A stretch of 64,000 nucleotides of DNA. It comes from Thuidium tamariscinum. Lineage: Eukaryota > Streptophyta > Bryopsida > Hypnales > Thuidiaceae. Under the pieces are notes generated by a model. That model was given only the letters and a program-made list of their open reading frames with translations. It had not been told where the DNA came from and made no database searches. The position numbers and the translations under genes are program-made. Location: the NCBI GenBank assembly GCA_947034885.2, contig OX344749.2, positions 19,793,501 through 19,857,500 of the forward strand, written 5' to 3'. Of this stretch, positions 21,860 through 36,400 are shown piece by piece (position 1 is the stretch's first letter; each line of letters begins with the position of its first letter).

Positions 21860-22600
21860 TTATTCGGATACCTTGACTAGCCGAATAGAGATTTTATCCC
21901 ACCGACTCTAGTCCTTCATCGCAACGGGGGAATGATAAAGAGAATGGTTCAAGTGAGTTATTAGCTCATCTTGACTCTACTAATACCCAATGCTTTGATG
22001 GTCTATTCCCCGACTGATTCTTTTACCAAAGAGGTTATTTGAATTGGTGACTAAATTTCCTTGGTTGTGAGAATTGTAGGGAGTTCAGAGCTTCGCCGTA
22101 TGAGATTTAGAGGAATAGTATTTTGAGACTTTATCCGCAAAAGGTGGTACACATGACAGTGTTTAACCAAACTTTCACATTAAGTTTTCAAAATTTCTAA
22201 TATTTTAATGTTTCGCAGTCAAAGGAGGTACACATGACAGTGTTTAAACCGAACTTTGATGCTCCACACTCAAATTTTCCGTTTGAAGTAGATGGCAAAG
22301 GTTTGAGGTTGAACCTCTAACACGTGATTACAAAATGAGAGTTAGTTGAAGGGGCCTAAGCCTTCAAAATTCACCACAAAACATAAAAGAACTTGGCCAA
22401 GATCTTTGGTCCAAGTAGTGCTCCAGCCACGCCGGTAGCACCTAAGCGAAATAACAAAGTGTCGGTGTGAGAAAATAAGGGTACTGGCAACCTCGAGGGG
22501 GGCCCTTATATACTTGTGGCCGGGCCCCTCTCGGTAATTGCCAGTGAAAACACTTTGTTACTTCATACCCTAAACTACCCTAATGTAATTCCAAAATATT
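21860..22600. repeat. Non-coding repeat with an 80-bp direct duplication and a hairpin
   Basis: The phrase 'ggtacacatgacagtgttta' occurs near 22,145 and 22,227, about 80 bases apart, with similar flanks. Between about 22,456 and 22,562 an imperfect hairpin pairs 'aacaaagtgt...actggcaa...ggggccc' with its reverse complement; a 'ttatata' TATA-like motif lies in its loop. The layout suggests a fragment of a retroelement promoter or LTR, but no second LTR or coding region was found. Confidence 0.4.
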
Positions 22601-24600
22601 AGTTGTTTAATGGTGGAAATTTCTAAAAACATCCCCATTTTGTCAAAGAAATCTTGGCCAAATCAAATCCAAGATCTTAACCCAAAATATTTTGGATTTA
22701 ACCCTAATCTACGTAGATATTTTGCAAATTAATCCAAAGTCATTTCGAAAATTGTCTTTCTTTAGTCCAAAGATGGCTTTTTACGCAAGAAAGAGATCTT
22801 GACCAAATCCAATCTTTGATTTTCCAAGAGATATTTCCAAAATCACTTTCAATTAACCGCAATTAACGATTAAAAAGTCAAACTAAGAGCTGACCCTCTC
22901 TATCTTTTAGGGAACAACTCAAAACGGAAAACCGTCTGCGCTATTGTCTTCAGAAGACCCCAATTAGCCTAAAGGACCCCTCACCCCTCACTCCTAGGCC
23001 ATTTGCGTGCCCAAATTGGAATTACGGTAACTCCAATTAAAAGTCAAAAATTTAACTTTTAGGATTTGCGCAATTTGATGAATCTGTCAGGCCAGGGTCG
23101 TTAGGAATGTCCTTGAGAGTAAGGAATGACTCCTTATTTGCGACAATCGGACATCATTCGCTCCTGATACGTCGGTCAACCTGCCGCCAATTTGTAATTT
23201 CCAGTGAATTTCGATGTCGATGCCGGTTTTGGTAGTTGGGAATGTCGGAATGTCGGAATGTCTTCAAACTTGACCAGGCGCTTATTAAGCACACAAAAAC
23301 CTATCCTAATTTTTAGTGAGATTTTACCGCATTATACGTAATTTCTATGATTTTACGATCATTTCTATGTGCGGTTGATTTCCCATGGAGTCAACGTGGA
23401 ATTTCGGAAAAATCCGAAATAAATTGGGTAACATCTAGGGCACTCCTAGATTTTAGGTGTAAGTCCCACGCAACCTTGCACCTTTCTAATTTTAGCAATT
23501 TGGAATTACTTTGCCCAATTGGACAATTTAATTCCCGATGCCCGGGAATCTTGGACAATTGTTTGATTCTCGTTCGCTCCTGGCATGCTCCTACCCTTGG
23601 AACACCTCTCTGTAGTCTTCAATCTCCAATCCTCCATCTTTTGCCTCGTGAAATTCGAATTCTCCAAATTCATTGTAGTGGTTCTACCTTTAAATCCAAT
23701 TTATTCCAAAATTGAACTTAAGCCCTGGTAACTCTCCCACGCTTGTAGTAGACTCTTCTAGCTTAGTCAGTATGTCGTGTGCATCCTTAAAAGGTTGACT
23801 TTGCACAGACATTCGCTAGGACTGACTAACTCTCTATTCCTTATTTCTCTCGGAATTACTAAATCTTTACATAAACTTGCTTTGGAGACTTAGAATGATT
23901 CAAATTTCTAGCAATAGGAATTTTCCACCTTCTAAGTTGGTTTTCCACCATTTTGGCATAGACTGACACCAAAACTCCCTCAACACCCTTTTTATGTGTT
24001 TTTCTTGAATATTTTGACTAATTTTCGCTATTTATTCGCGAAAAATGGACCCAGAGTCCTGAGTGCCATCTCGAGGGCTCACAACACCCACGTCTCTTCC
24101 ATTGCATCTGCAGCACTAGCCCAATTCAAGGTAACTGCCTAAAGCCCTAATCACCCAATGCCACAACAAAAGAATTCAAACCAAGTTCCAAAACACAGAC
24201 GGAAGCAGAACAGGACCAGTTCGCGGAGAGAGACGATGAGTTCTCAATGAAGCTCAAAAGAATTCAAATTTTACACACCTGCGTTAAAGTCTTGTACTAT
24301 GTGTTAGGTAACGAGTTCTGGCAGTTTTAATTACCATTAACTATAACAGGTGGCACCTTCTAAGTGTAAAATCAGTATTCAAGGAAGTCCATTAAGGTCT
24401 ACTAGTGGCTCCTATTAACATGCTTCCACCCACAAAACCTATGCACCTCTCTTCACCAAGAGCTCTTTGGTGGTACCAAGAACGTGACTTGGGGATGTAT
24501 AGTCTAGGAAATATCAATGTGACAAACAAAACAAAACAAACAGTCTTAGGGCCTCTTTATATGTCTCAATGGGCAATAAAACTTTACAAGGAGTACTATA
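22600..24600. other. Spacer, no gene seen
   Basis: AT-rich DNA with a 10-bp triplicate 'tgtcggaatg' near 23,240. At 24,400-24,560 there is a copy of the repeat seen at 0.6-0.9 kb. Short ORFs have no recognisable content. Confidence 0.35.
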
Positions 24601-24609
24601 AGGAAAAAT

Positions 24610-25700
24610 GGGTGAATGCACGAAACACTTGTACTATTTGTTGCGTTTTTTTGGGTTGATTGCTTTAAGATGGCTCTAACTTTTGAATAAAAATTTAAGT
24701 GCCCAAAATAAAAAAACGCTTCCTAGATATCTTGACTCACATTATTATCCTTATTTTTTACAAATTAAAAAAAATCATTTGATATTTAAAATTCAATTTT
24801 GTTAATTTGTCACACTTTGGCATTGTGGGGTTTTTAGTACTATTTAGAACCCAAAAAAACGAATTTTGAGCTGAATATTTGAGTGGATATTCTACTAGTA
24901 GACTTATAACTTATCTCCAAAGGAATTTTAAAAATAGTCATTTTTTTGATGTGTAGAAGTCCACAAAGAGACCTTCTTTCTAATTGCTTTTTGAAACATA
25001 TAAAACATTCTTTTGGTGATTTTCTTGGTCAAGCCTTATCACCAAAAAGTATTCTCAAATGGACAATTTTTAGATTTCATTAAATTTGTTTTTTCTATTT
25101 TTTACAAATTAAAATGTTAAAGTTGTATATTTCTTCACTAGAATTTTGGACATAGAACACATAGAATTTCGGTGAAGAAAATACATACTTCAATGTTTTA
25201 ATTAATAAAAAATAAAAAATATTTTTTTAAATAAAAATAAATATTGGCCATTTGAGAAGAATTTTTGGTGATAAGGCTTGACCAAGAAAATCACCATAAA
25301 AATGTTTTACACGTTTCAAAAAGCAAGCAGAAAAAAGGTCTCTTTGTAGACTTCTACACTACATGAAAATGACTATTTTTGAAATTCCTTTTGAGATAAA
25401 CTATAATTCTACTAAGAAAACATCCTCTCAAAATTTCAGCTCAAAATTCATTTTTTTGGGTTCTAAATAGTACTAAAAACCCCTAAATTGGAATGTGTGA
25501 CAAAAAATCGGGGGCTATTTAAAAATAGTAAAATATTTTTTTTAAATCCTCAAAAATTCTGAATGATGTATAACAGTTATGAGTACCCATTTAAAAAAAT
25601 TTGAATCATTTGGAGCTAAAAAACAAAAGTTATTGCTAAAAAACTAGTCACCACAAAATATGATGCAACACAGCAGTACAAGTGTTTCATGCAATCACCC
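24610..25700. mobile_element. Foldback DNA transposon, GGGTG-type ends, 1,091 bp
   Basis: The left end GGGTGAATGCACGAAACACT and the reverse complement of the right end GGGTGATTGCATGAAACACT continue to match over 26 bases with two mismatches. The whole element folds back: for example 'gtttttagtactatttagaaccc' near 24,830-24,855 pairs with 'gggttctaaatagtactaaaaac' near 25,458-25,480. The element is flanked by a 4-bp duplication, 'aaat' at 24,606-24,609 and at 25,701-25,704. It has no coding capacity and so is non-autonomous. A relative lies at 47,870-48,599. Confidence 0.8.
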
Positions 25701-28363
25701 AAATAGTCTTTGCACTTTCATGTAGTCTTGTTGGGTGGAAGGAATACAATTAGAGAAGCACATGTCTTAAATTTTTTTCAAGCTTGCTAAGTCTCTACCC
25801 AATACCCATGAGATTGTCCACCAAAATCAGTAAAACTTCTCGTCCTCCATTCCTACTTGCCCACTTTGACAAGACAATTGGTGAAACTTCTCCTCCTCTA
25901 GCAAAACAATCAATGAAGCTTCTTTTGTCTTATTGCTTGAACAAGCACATGTGTAGATAGATAGACTATAGAATTCTAGAATCTAGTAAGGATTGTTGTG
26001 CAATCTAACTCCAATTTTGCAGCACAATAGCAGTGACACACAATTCAAGACTCTTCCAAAGCTTAAATTAATCTTGGACTGTTGTGAGCGCCAAGGTCAT
26101 TTGAAGAGATTAATTGTAGTTTTTTCTTCCATTTTTTTGTAATGACCTTTCATGTTGAATTACAAAGAGTATCGAGTTGAGTTTTTAGTCTAACTAATGT
26201 TTGTTTTCATGTAGTTGAGAAGTAAATAAAGAAAAGAAATGGCAAAATTTGCCATTTTAGTGTATTTTGAGAAATTGAGTGAATCTGAAATTTCTCCACA
26301 AAAATGTTATTTTTTGAATTTGAGCCCAACTAATGAAATGAAGGACTTCTACTCTAGTTTCTACTCCAATTGGAATTTTATTAAAATTCGTAATATTTAA
26401 AATTTAATTTCAATTTGAACTTTGGATGTATTTTCAATGTCTACTGCATTCTATTCCTAGAAATACATGGAAATTGAGTTTACACCATGATGTTTGTCAC
26501 TGTAATGTACATATATGGTGAGATTTTCAGATTTTTTAGATGAATTTCTACTTGATATGATTTTCTCATCACTTTCTCTTCAAAAATTCTCAGAAAAATC
26601 AATTTTCGTCAAAGAAAAATCTAAATTTTTAGTGAAGTAGAGAAGACAAGTAATTCCATCTCTGAAAAATAAATTATAATTTTTCATACATATCTAGTTC
26701 CAAAACGGCAACAAACTGAGCGACAAGCGACTAGGCTTGAAATCAGTGGTTATAAGTCCGTCCTTTTAAGGGTGAAGTTCTTTTCGTCAAGCGGGAAGTT
26801 AGGGATGCATCTTCTTGGCTGTGGAAAAGAGCCAGTGTAAGAAGCCTTGCGAGTTGCGACCACTGAATGCCACCCTCGAACTTGATTGAGGAAAGTGCAT
26901 TGCGACGATGGCCGTCCACCACCCATTCCGTTCTCAGGTACTCCCAAGACTGTTGACCGTGCCTGACATGAGGGAAAACGAAAACTTTAAGAGAATTTTT
27001 GGGAAACAAATGGATATTTCCCATTGACAGGGAACCAGCACATCGAAAAGAGAGACTCTTTCATGATTCGTAAGAAGCTGACCTTTGAGCATCAATAGCC
27101 GGGGACAGAGGGAGATCCCCAACAGCCTGCTAACAACTGCACTGTAGCGATGAAAAAGCTGTACCTTGATCACTGCCTGAGGAGTGAGGATGTCACACTG
27201 ACGGGCGACGCTCCAATCAGATAATGATATCCAAAAGCATGACATTGTTTTTAATTTGTACTCCGTACTAGTCGAACAACTTTAGCAGAAGCTTGCAAGC
27301 ACACCCCCTCCGCATAACGTAGATTTGTTTGGATATTTTTGTTCAGGGGAATACGACTGCATGACGAAGCACAGGAATATATAATTATACGCTCGTCGTG
27401 CTTAATACAAAAGATTTTAATTAAAGTCTTCGGGTCATGATCGATGTGCGTTGGTAACTTAGCACACGTCTCGATCTCCCGTATAACTTGAATCAGCTCC
27501 TTGGATCCGTCTCTCCTTGGATCTCAAACCAGCAGCTAGTTAAGTTACTCAATTCCAACCTGAATAATTAACTTACATCTAATTTTTTGCAGGTGGGTAG
27601 CTGAAAAGCTCACTTGGAATGCCTGATGTGCAACTATGATACCTGTAGGTTCAAGTGCTTCGACTGAGATTGCTGCTGGAATGTGCTTGTCGTTACAATC
27701 ACCCCGACTGTGTGAGAATTTGAGTTCGAATTCCCAATTTCTCTGTAATTCTGTCTTGAAGTGAAATCAAAGCAGGGCTGGCTTGGCCTTTCTGCTGACA
27801 GAATTATGAACAGTAGCAGGCTTGGAGGGAAATAGACAATGTGTTGGGAATAGGAGTATGCAGGAGTGAGGGATCTAGGTTCGGCAGCTTAGCATGGCAG
27901 CAGAGCATCAGGGTTTCCATGGTCTTCAAGCTGTGAGTTTTTCTGCTTGGGTACTGAGCTAAGTGAGCTTGGCGTGCGTGGGTTTAACAGGTGGTACATG
28001 AGCACCTGCGACGGCAGTTGCTCCTGGCGCGTTGACAGGCTACGCTAGGTAGGTTGATGGATCAGGTTCGACAGTGCGTGTTATGTTGTTCAATGAGTGC
28101 TTTTATACCAGAAAGTTTGATCTTTCTTTGCGATGGTCAGAATTGATTTTGGGGTCCGGAGGCTGAAACTTGTGAGCTCGCACCTCGTCGTCTGTGGTAG
28201 AAGTTCGTGAACTCTCTGTAAGCCTGAGAGCATCGGTTGCCTTGCAGGGGGGTTTTGTTCTCGGTAGAAAAGCTTTCTAGAGGAACTAGTGTTGATCGGT
28301 TGAGCCTTCAGGAGCTGATCGGAACTTGGGGTTTGAGGTTGCAGATAGATTGAGAGAGCAAAG
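25701..28363. other. Spacer upstream of the aldehyde oxidase gene
   Basis: 25.7-26.7 kb is AT-rich with nothing recognisable. Minus-strand frames at 27,245-26,743 (SDWSVARQCDIL; EWVVDGHRRNALSSIKF) have a coding look but no family I know, and they overlap in different frames; they may be exon remnants. From about 27,250 to 28,363 GC rises, which is consistent with the promoter and 5' leader of the plus-strand gene. I cannot place a TATA box with confidence. Confidence 0.35.
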
Positions 28364-31300
28364 ATGGGACTTCCATCGTCGGTGAACCCGGTGCCCAGAC
28401 CGCTCGTATTTGCTTTGAATGGGCAGCGCATGGTGCTTTCTTCATTGGATCCTGCCACCACTCTCCTCTCCTATATTCGCAGCGAGACTCGATTCAAAGG
28501 CCCCAAACGCGGTTGTGGCGAAGGTATAATCTCATCAAATCCTAGTCATGGTGGAGTGCGTGCCGCTCAGGAGACACTCACTGTGTTTGAAGAGAATTCG
28601 GACCCAGAGTTTCATGTTCAGGGAGTGGTATCACCTGAGCTGAAACATCAAACATCTCCAAGTTCACTTTCATGGTTAAGTTCTGCGAGATTTTCAATTT
28701 TTACAGTCTCGCCTGTCGATGTGCGTTTCAGGTGGCTGTGGAGCATGCTTGGTGATGTTAGCAAAGTACAACCCTGAAACGAAAGAAGTGAAGGAAAGCT
28801 CCGTGAACTCCTGCTTGGTGATGCTCTGCTCGATCGATGGCTGCGCAATCACCACCACGGAAGGCTTGGGCAACCAGCGAGACGGCTTCCACGCCATCCA
28901 GAAACGGCTGTCTGCATTCCACGGCTCCCAGTGCGGCTTCTGCACCCCAGGGATGACAGTCGCCATCTACGACCGTCTCAAGCACGAACAGCACCAGCAT
29001 CAAGATTCATGGTCAGCAATCAATGGCCACAGCAACTGCAACCCGACATCAGGCCCTTCCATGGAAACCATGGAGAGAGCCATCCAAGGCAACATCTGCC
29101 GCTGCACGGGCTACCGCCCCATCCTCGACGTGTGCAAGTCCTTCGCCTCCGACGTCGACCTTGAAGATCTAGGTCTCAACACCTGCTGGACTGACAAAGC
29201 GCAAGCCAAACCAGAGAATCTCCCAGCATACGATTCCACCGCTGACCCCACATTCCCGCAGTTTCTCATCGACGAGATCGAGTCCAGGAAGCAAGTGCCT
29301 GGTAGAATTGCAAGTTCAGACGGCGAAGCTGAATTAGACGCACGCTTCACGTGTGTGGATCATCGTGGCGAGCACGAGCGGTCGTGGGTGAGCATCGCCG
29401 ACTTCGAGGAGTTACGCACTGCATTGAAATTCTTGAAACCGAAGCGCGACCGGGTGAAGCTCGTCGTCGGCAACACGAGCTCCGGGCTTTTCAAAGAGAC
29501 CGCCACCGTCAACACCTTCGTGGACATCAGCCAGATCCCTCAGCTTTTGACTCTCCACAAAAGCAGTCACAGCCTAGAAGTCGGTGCTGCAACTCGAATC
29601 TCGGAGCTCATGGATCACTTGGAAAATTTCCAAAGTGAGGACGGAAGCAAGCACCCTGTGGCGGAAGGTCTCGTGGACCACTTGAAGAAACTAGCCGGGG
29701 GTCACGTCCGCAACTGGGGAAGCGTGGGAGGGAATTTGGTTATGGCCCAGCAATTCGCCTTTGAATCCGACATAGCTACTATCCTTTTAGGCGCAGGGGC
29801 GTCAGTCAAGGTAATCACATTGCGAGGGTCGGAGTTTCCCGTCAACGGCATGCCTTTGGAGGACTTTCTCGCTTTGGGGAGCCTCGGTGAGGATCGTCTG
29901 CTCCAGTCGATGTACATTCCTTTGGACGGAGATTCCAAAACCACGGTTTTTAAGTCGTTTCGGGGAGCGCCCAGGCCGTACGGCAATGCGGTCGCATATG
30001 CGAACTCTGCTTTTTTGGCCCGAGTTTCTTCGGAGGGAGGTGTGATTGAGAGTGTCAGGTTGGCATTTGGGGCGTTTGGGACCAAGCATGCCGTCAGGGC
30101 TGGGCGTGTCGAGAAGCTTTTGACGGGGAAGGCGTTAAGCTGGAGCTTAGTGAAGGAAGCCGTGGAGGTTTTGAAGAAGGATGTGGTCCCCAGTCAAGGC
30201 TCCAGTAAGAGGGAGTACCGAGTCAGCCTTGCTGTGGGGTTTCTGTTCGACTTTCTCGCGTCTATGCTTACCAAAGAGCCAATATTGACGCCCACACACC
30301 TTGTAAGTGCTCGTGGAAAACACCAGGCTTTTAATAATTAATGCTAGTAAGAGTACTTGGGCGATTGCTTTGAACTTTAGGATCAGATATGGTTTGCACA
30401 GAACTCGTTATTGCCTTGGCTTGGAATATATCGCTTGACTCAAGTATTGAAATACATGCGCTGAATTTGTGTGCAGTTCCCACATACTGGACAGCAAAAT
30501 ATCACTGTCTCTGATGAGCATTACCCTCTGTCGCAACCTGTAGCAAAGTTTCTATCCCAGCAACAAGCATCTGGTATGTAAATGTCTGAGTTCTTTCAGG
30601 TCGCAGAGATTGTATCAAACAGCATAATATTCTTTACCAAGCTTGAAATGTCCCTCGCTTCTGAGAATGGAGTTAGCAGTAAATATGCGTGCACATAAAT
30701 CTTTAGATTTGTAACTTTACCTTGGTGGACACTTGAAAGGGAAGGAATCAGGCACCAGAAAGGGGCGGTATTTGGAAGGGTTTTGAAAAGATAGCTTGGC
30801 GTGTGTTACAATTTTCTCATTTATTGACACTGTCTCCCTTGAAGATTTCGAAAGAGACCCCAGAATTGTATGTACAAGATGAATAAACAGTCTGAATCAT
30901 CGATTTAATGACGAATTGGTTGCGCAGGGGAGGCCGTATATTGTGACGACATTCCTTCCCCTCCTCATTGCCTTCACGCGGCGTTTGTGCTCAGTACAGA
31001 GCCTTTGGCAAAGATTAAAGTTGTTGATACTGCGCCAGCACTCGAGTCCGTCGGTGCAGTGGATTTTGTCTCCACCAGTGACATTCCTAAAAAGGGTCGA
31101 AACGTTGGCGTTTTTAACGTTTTCAATCATTCAGAGGAACCCTTATTTGCCGAAGATCTTGTTGGATATGTGGGTCAACCATTGGGAGTAGTGGTAAACT
31201 CTTCATTTCACCGAGACACGTTTTTTATTTTCTTGTCACTCACAAATCATGCTCTCTGCATGGAATTGCCTTGAAGTCATAATAGATCTTTAGCAACTAA

Positions 31301-33382
31301 TTTAACAGATTTTCAGTAGAATTCGATTGTTACAAGAACTAACGTCATGAAAGAAAACCTTCTTTACGATTCACTGAGAGACTTGTGAATGATCAAAATA
31401 AAAACAAATTGATTGAGACTTCTTAATGAATCGTATCTGGAGAAGATTCTTCCAATGATGATATGTGAAAGTTCTCATTTGAAGTGGAAATGAATACCCT
31501 TTTAAATAATAGTTTTCTACTGCCGATTCTGATTCTGATTTTTGATCAAGGCTTGTGTGCTTTTTTTCAAATTCTAGGTTGCAGACACGTACGAGCATGC
31601 AAGCTGGGCAGCTGGAAAAGTGAGAGTGGAATATGACACTCAAAGTGTTGGAAAGCCAGTGATGAACTGCCAAGAAGCCATTGCCCAGGATTCGACCCAT
31701 CCTCTGCCTCCACTCAAAATGAAGCATCCGATCGGTGATGTCGACAAGGCTCTTGCTGAGGCAGAACTCAAGTTTGAAGGAAAGGTACGGGCTCATCTAG
31801 CCTAGTCGTTAAATTGTGCATTGCTTTCAACTCCTCCCAATTTACTCTAGTGTGGACTTTAGTATCTTGATAGTTTCACACTTCATGGAGTTGTAGTGGT
31901 CTTCCCAAATTTTGTTGCTTAGACTGTTTCTAATAGTTTAAGCCTTTAAGGACCGGTTGATCACTTTTTGGTTGAAATTGACACTTTCTCATTGGTAACT
32001 AAAGTCTTAAATGAATTTGGACACAGACAAAAGGGCATGGGGAATTAAGAATCGAATGCATTGGGACAAGAATTACAATAATTTGTGCTAGCATGTAGTT
32101 TAGGGTTTGAAAAAACCTAATGAAATATGGGTTGGAAATATAAAAATCTTCTAGCAAGAGAACCTTTACTTGCCACAAAAGTACCATGGAGATCCAAGCA
32201 TTCATGCCAATTCCATTGGTATGGTCAAATCTTTAGAATGCATGATAGTTTGGTATTTTTCTATATTTAGCTTGGGATTAGAAATTGTCTTGTCCGCCTC
32301 TAAAATCAACCACGGTCTTTAAAGGATTAATTATAGAACTTTATTTAGAATCTCAAAAACAACTGAAGAGAATGAAGAGTGTAGTTGACTCCTACATGCC
32401 CAGTGCATTACATTTTGGTGTCAACAAAACTTTGAAATTAAACAAAACTATGTCAAATTTTGTGAAAGGGTGTTCACTGCAAATCTTGACTTTCTAATAT
32501 TAAGGACTCTTAGAAATGAGCCCCAAATGCACTGGATATTGGATGGAGAAAAAATCTCATTTGGAATGTATTTGGAATTCATTTGTAAAAGCAGTAATCA
32601 CAATAGAATTTGAAAAGTTGTAAATTGATTAAAGTTATACATGTTATGTCCTTTAATCTCATTTTCTTTTCATGATCTCTATTTAAGATCATTTGAATTG
32701 TAGAAAGAAGATTGATAGACTTCAATTCCCTTTCACTATTTCAACACCCTCCTGATCAAACATTCTAATCTTTCAATCCATAAGTGGTCTTGCAACCCCT
32801 TCACTAATTTTGCAACAAGCCATTCAGTTTCGTATGCTCCCACTGTAATGGCTCCCCGTAACTGCTGCAGGTGTCGACGAAATCCCAACAACACTTTTAC
32901 ATGGAAACGCAGGCAACTTTGGCGGTCCCTGACGAGGATGGTTGCCTCACTATTTACACTGCCTGCCAGGGAGTCGATAGTGTGCAACAGGCCATTGCGA
33001 AATGCCTCGGCCTTCCTCTCAACAACGTCCGCGTCATTACTCGACGACTTGGAGGCGCATTTGGTGGCAAAGGCTTCCGTAACATGCAAGTAAAAGCTCA
33101 GTCTATCTTATCAGTTACAAGCCTTGTTTTACCACCCTGCTTCAAATCTCATGAGTAGGATAATTTCAGTAGCCATCAAACTTTCGCTAATTATTGATGA
33201 GTTCATCCCTACTTTTCACCTGGTGTTTTACTTTCGAACTCTCATAGGTGAGTGTAGCAGGGTTTATAATTAGTACCCCATTGGTCTATTTGCACCGCTG
33301 CAAATGTAAAACTTTAATCAAATTAAGTATTGGAAGTGCACAGTTACAAGAGATAGTTAGAAATGTTCAAATATGATCTCTC

Positions 33383-33415
<33 letters not shown>

Positions 33416-36400
33416 TTTATTTTGCGTTTCCACTTGCACCGGCTCGGACAAGAAATGAGTGTGTTTGATGATTCGATGTAGTGCAAATTGCTCCTCTGCA
33501 AACTCATACGGAGTATAAATTTAGCATTGCAACATGGCATCAGAATTTTGGAAATGAAACTCTCAACACTGAAAGTACTTCTTGTTTTGGAAGATTAATG
33601 CTTGAAGAAGTATTGTACAATTATACAAGTCACGGTGGTTGTGTTGCAGATATCAACAGCGGTGGCACTGGCGGCGTACAAGCTGCAGAGACCTGTGCGA
33701 ATGTCCCTGGACCGCAACACAGACATGCAGGTGGTCGCGGGCCGCTTGCCAACAGAGTCCACATACAAGGTGAGCTTCACCAAGACGGGCAAAATCACGG
33801 CCTTGAAAGTGGACATGCTGATGGAAGCAGGGTGGTTCCCAGACGTGGGCCCCTTTTTGGCAGGGCATTTCACCACCACGTTGAAGAAGTACGACTACGG
33901 CACCTTCGACGTGAAATACACGATGTGCCGCACCAACAACGTTCCCAAGACGTCGGTCCGAGCGCCCGGCGATGCCGAAGGCTCCGCGGTGGCCGACGTC
34001 GTTCTGAATCAGGTATGTACACACAACAGTTACTTCCCCAATTGCCAAAACATGTCTGTGATGCATCAGTGGCTCTTCCTGTAGAATCTGAGATCTAAGG
34101 TTTGTGCACCTCACTCCAATATCGACACCCAGATTTAAAACCAAAAGGAAATGACAAAATGGTCATAAGCCGTTTTTAAGAACAACCAATTATTGGAGTC
34201 AATCTGTGGGAAATGAAGCATTTTGTGCTTCAAGGATTTTTTCGTTTCAGGGGAGTCTAGTGTCGTGTGTAGGTACCACATGGTTTCAAAACTTCGAAGA
34301 TTTCAAAACTCACGAAACTACTCTGTTTGGATTAATTTTTCTTGAAATCGCTAGTAAGTGCTCTCATCAAGTGTGAACAATTTGGTTACATTGGCAATAT
34401 TCCTACACTTTGGCACAGTTCAGGACGCACAGCCTGAACCCAAAATCTATACCTACCCTAGTTTGTGGCCTGAAATTAAACCTTTGTGAAGATCTATATA
34501 TGTCACAATAGTTGGCTGTGCAAATATTGCCAATTTATCGAATTTGACCACCAAGTCAGATTGTGCTATTGAAGGACCATAAAAAAGTGTCACTTCTGGG
34601 CGAAACTTCCTTCGATTCAAGCTCTGCGCACTTGCACAAATCTTTGCCACATCTGTACAGAGTTCAATTGTTTAATAGTAACGGATGGCTTCCCTTTCCT
34701 TCAGGTGGCCTCCTACTTGGGCGTGAGCGTCAACCAAGTGCGAGACGAGAATTTGCACACTCTGGAGAGCATCAACTTGTTCCACGGCGCAGACAGCGTG
34801 GGCGGGGAGGAAGGCTTCACTTTGCCAGCCATTTGGGAGCGGGCGAAGGTGCGTTCCAACCTGGAGGCCCGTGAGAAAGAGATCGAGAGGTTCAATGCGG
34901 GGAGCAAGTGGATCAAGCGAGGCATCTCCATTGCTTCCTCCGTGTACCAAGTGACTGTGATTTGCAGCGCGGCCACTGTGAGCATTTTCCAAGATGGGTC
35001 GATTGTGGCGGAAGTGGGAGGGGTGGAGATGGGGCAGGGCTTGTACACCAAAGTGAGACAGACGATTGCGTACTCGCTCAGTCCTCTTTGGAACCAGGTC
35101 AGTTGGAAAAAAAAAAAAAATTTACTGCCTGGGAAACAGGCTAGTACGTATTGGGGTGTGGCCCGGGCCTTGTTTTCCATTCATGAATTTGGGGTTTGAA
35201 TTAATCACGAAGCTTTCCCGAGTCCATGTTCTGGTTGATGACCGAACGAGGAGAATGAGAAGCCGAAAATGAAAAACGCCTGAAGTCTGGAAGACCTGGA
35301 ACAAAAAAGATCAATCGACTCCATGCTCTTAAGAAATTAAGCCAGAATGCACGACTTTTGAAAAACTTTGGGGTCAGTGACGTTTCTTGAGTTGACCAAG
35401 CTTCAAGACCTACGCTTGTTCTAGCTCATTATGTCATGTTATGACAAACTACACGAGGCGTGGGTCATTGTGCTTGGTCTACTCGGACGTATTTTGAACA
35501 AAACTTTGTTCGAAAAGCTCCTAAGACTCCGTCATCCTAACTAACACTCGATTCTTCAGGAACCTTGCATTTCGATCCTTGCTTCATGACCAATTTGATG
35601 AAACCAAGGTAAGTGCTATATGTGTAGAAAGAGGTGAGGAAGAAATCTAAATATTCAGAAAGGATTTGAGTATTAAAATGTCAGCTGTGTTGCACATGGT
35701 TGCAGAAGAAAGATGTGGACATAGTCTCAAAGATCCGGGTCCTTCAACAAGATTCGTTTAGTTTACCAAACACGTTCATAGATGGTGGGAGCACAACATC
35801 TGAGGGGTCGTGTGCAGCAGTTCGAGATGCCTGCGCAGTTTTAGTTGAGCGTTTGCTACCTGTCAAAGAGATGCTTGCAAAGAATCAACCTGATGGAGAA
35901 GTTTCCTGGGAGACACTCTGTTTCACGGCACGTTCTTGATCCCACTGATTTCTTTCTCGTGCACAAAACAGAATAATCTTGATATGCATGTTTCTCTATT
36001 ACGTTTAGTGTTTTTAGTGCCAATTACGTACTAAAAATCAAAATCTAATTTGAAATTGAAAATGGTGAACTCTTGGTTGTAGTGGCACCGGAGGGGGGGT
36101 GGGGTGCGTGTTACGTACTTACAGAATCTCACTTCGTTGGACTCTTTGTTTTGAACAGGCCAAAGTTTCGTTTACGGATATGCAGTCTCATACGCTTTGG
36201 GCTCCACCCATGGTTGAGTACCTTCTGTTTGGAGCAGGAGTCAGCGAAGTGAGATTGCTGAACTTTACAATGATCTAATTCTCAATTCACAATTGAATCT
36301 TGTCAATCTAATCTGGTTTTGATTCATTTTTTCCTTAGCCTATGACTTTCAGTCGTCAAGTTCTTAATTCTAAATGTGACTTAGGTTAGTTTCTCCTTGT

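Noticed and set aside
22100-22600. An LTR retrotransposon, from direct repeats and a TATA-like hairpin
   Set aside because: No paired LTR, primer-binding site, polypurine tract or gag-pol frame could be found in the window.
33481-34098. A 205-codon ORF overlapping aldehyde oxidase exon 7
   Set aside because: It is a shifted frame over a GC-rich exon. The exon's own frame carries the conserved aldehyde oxidase sequence and joins both neighbours in phase.
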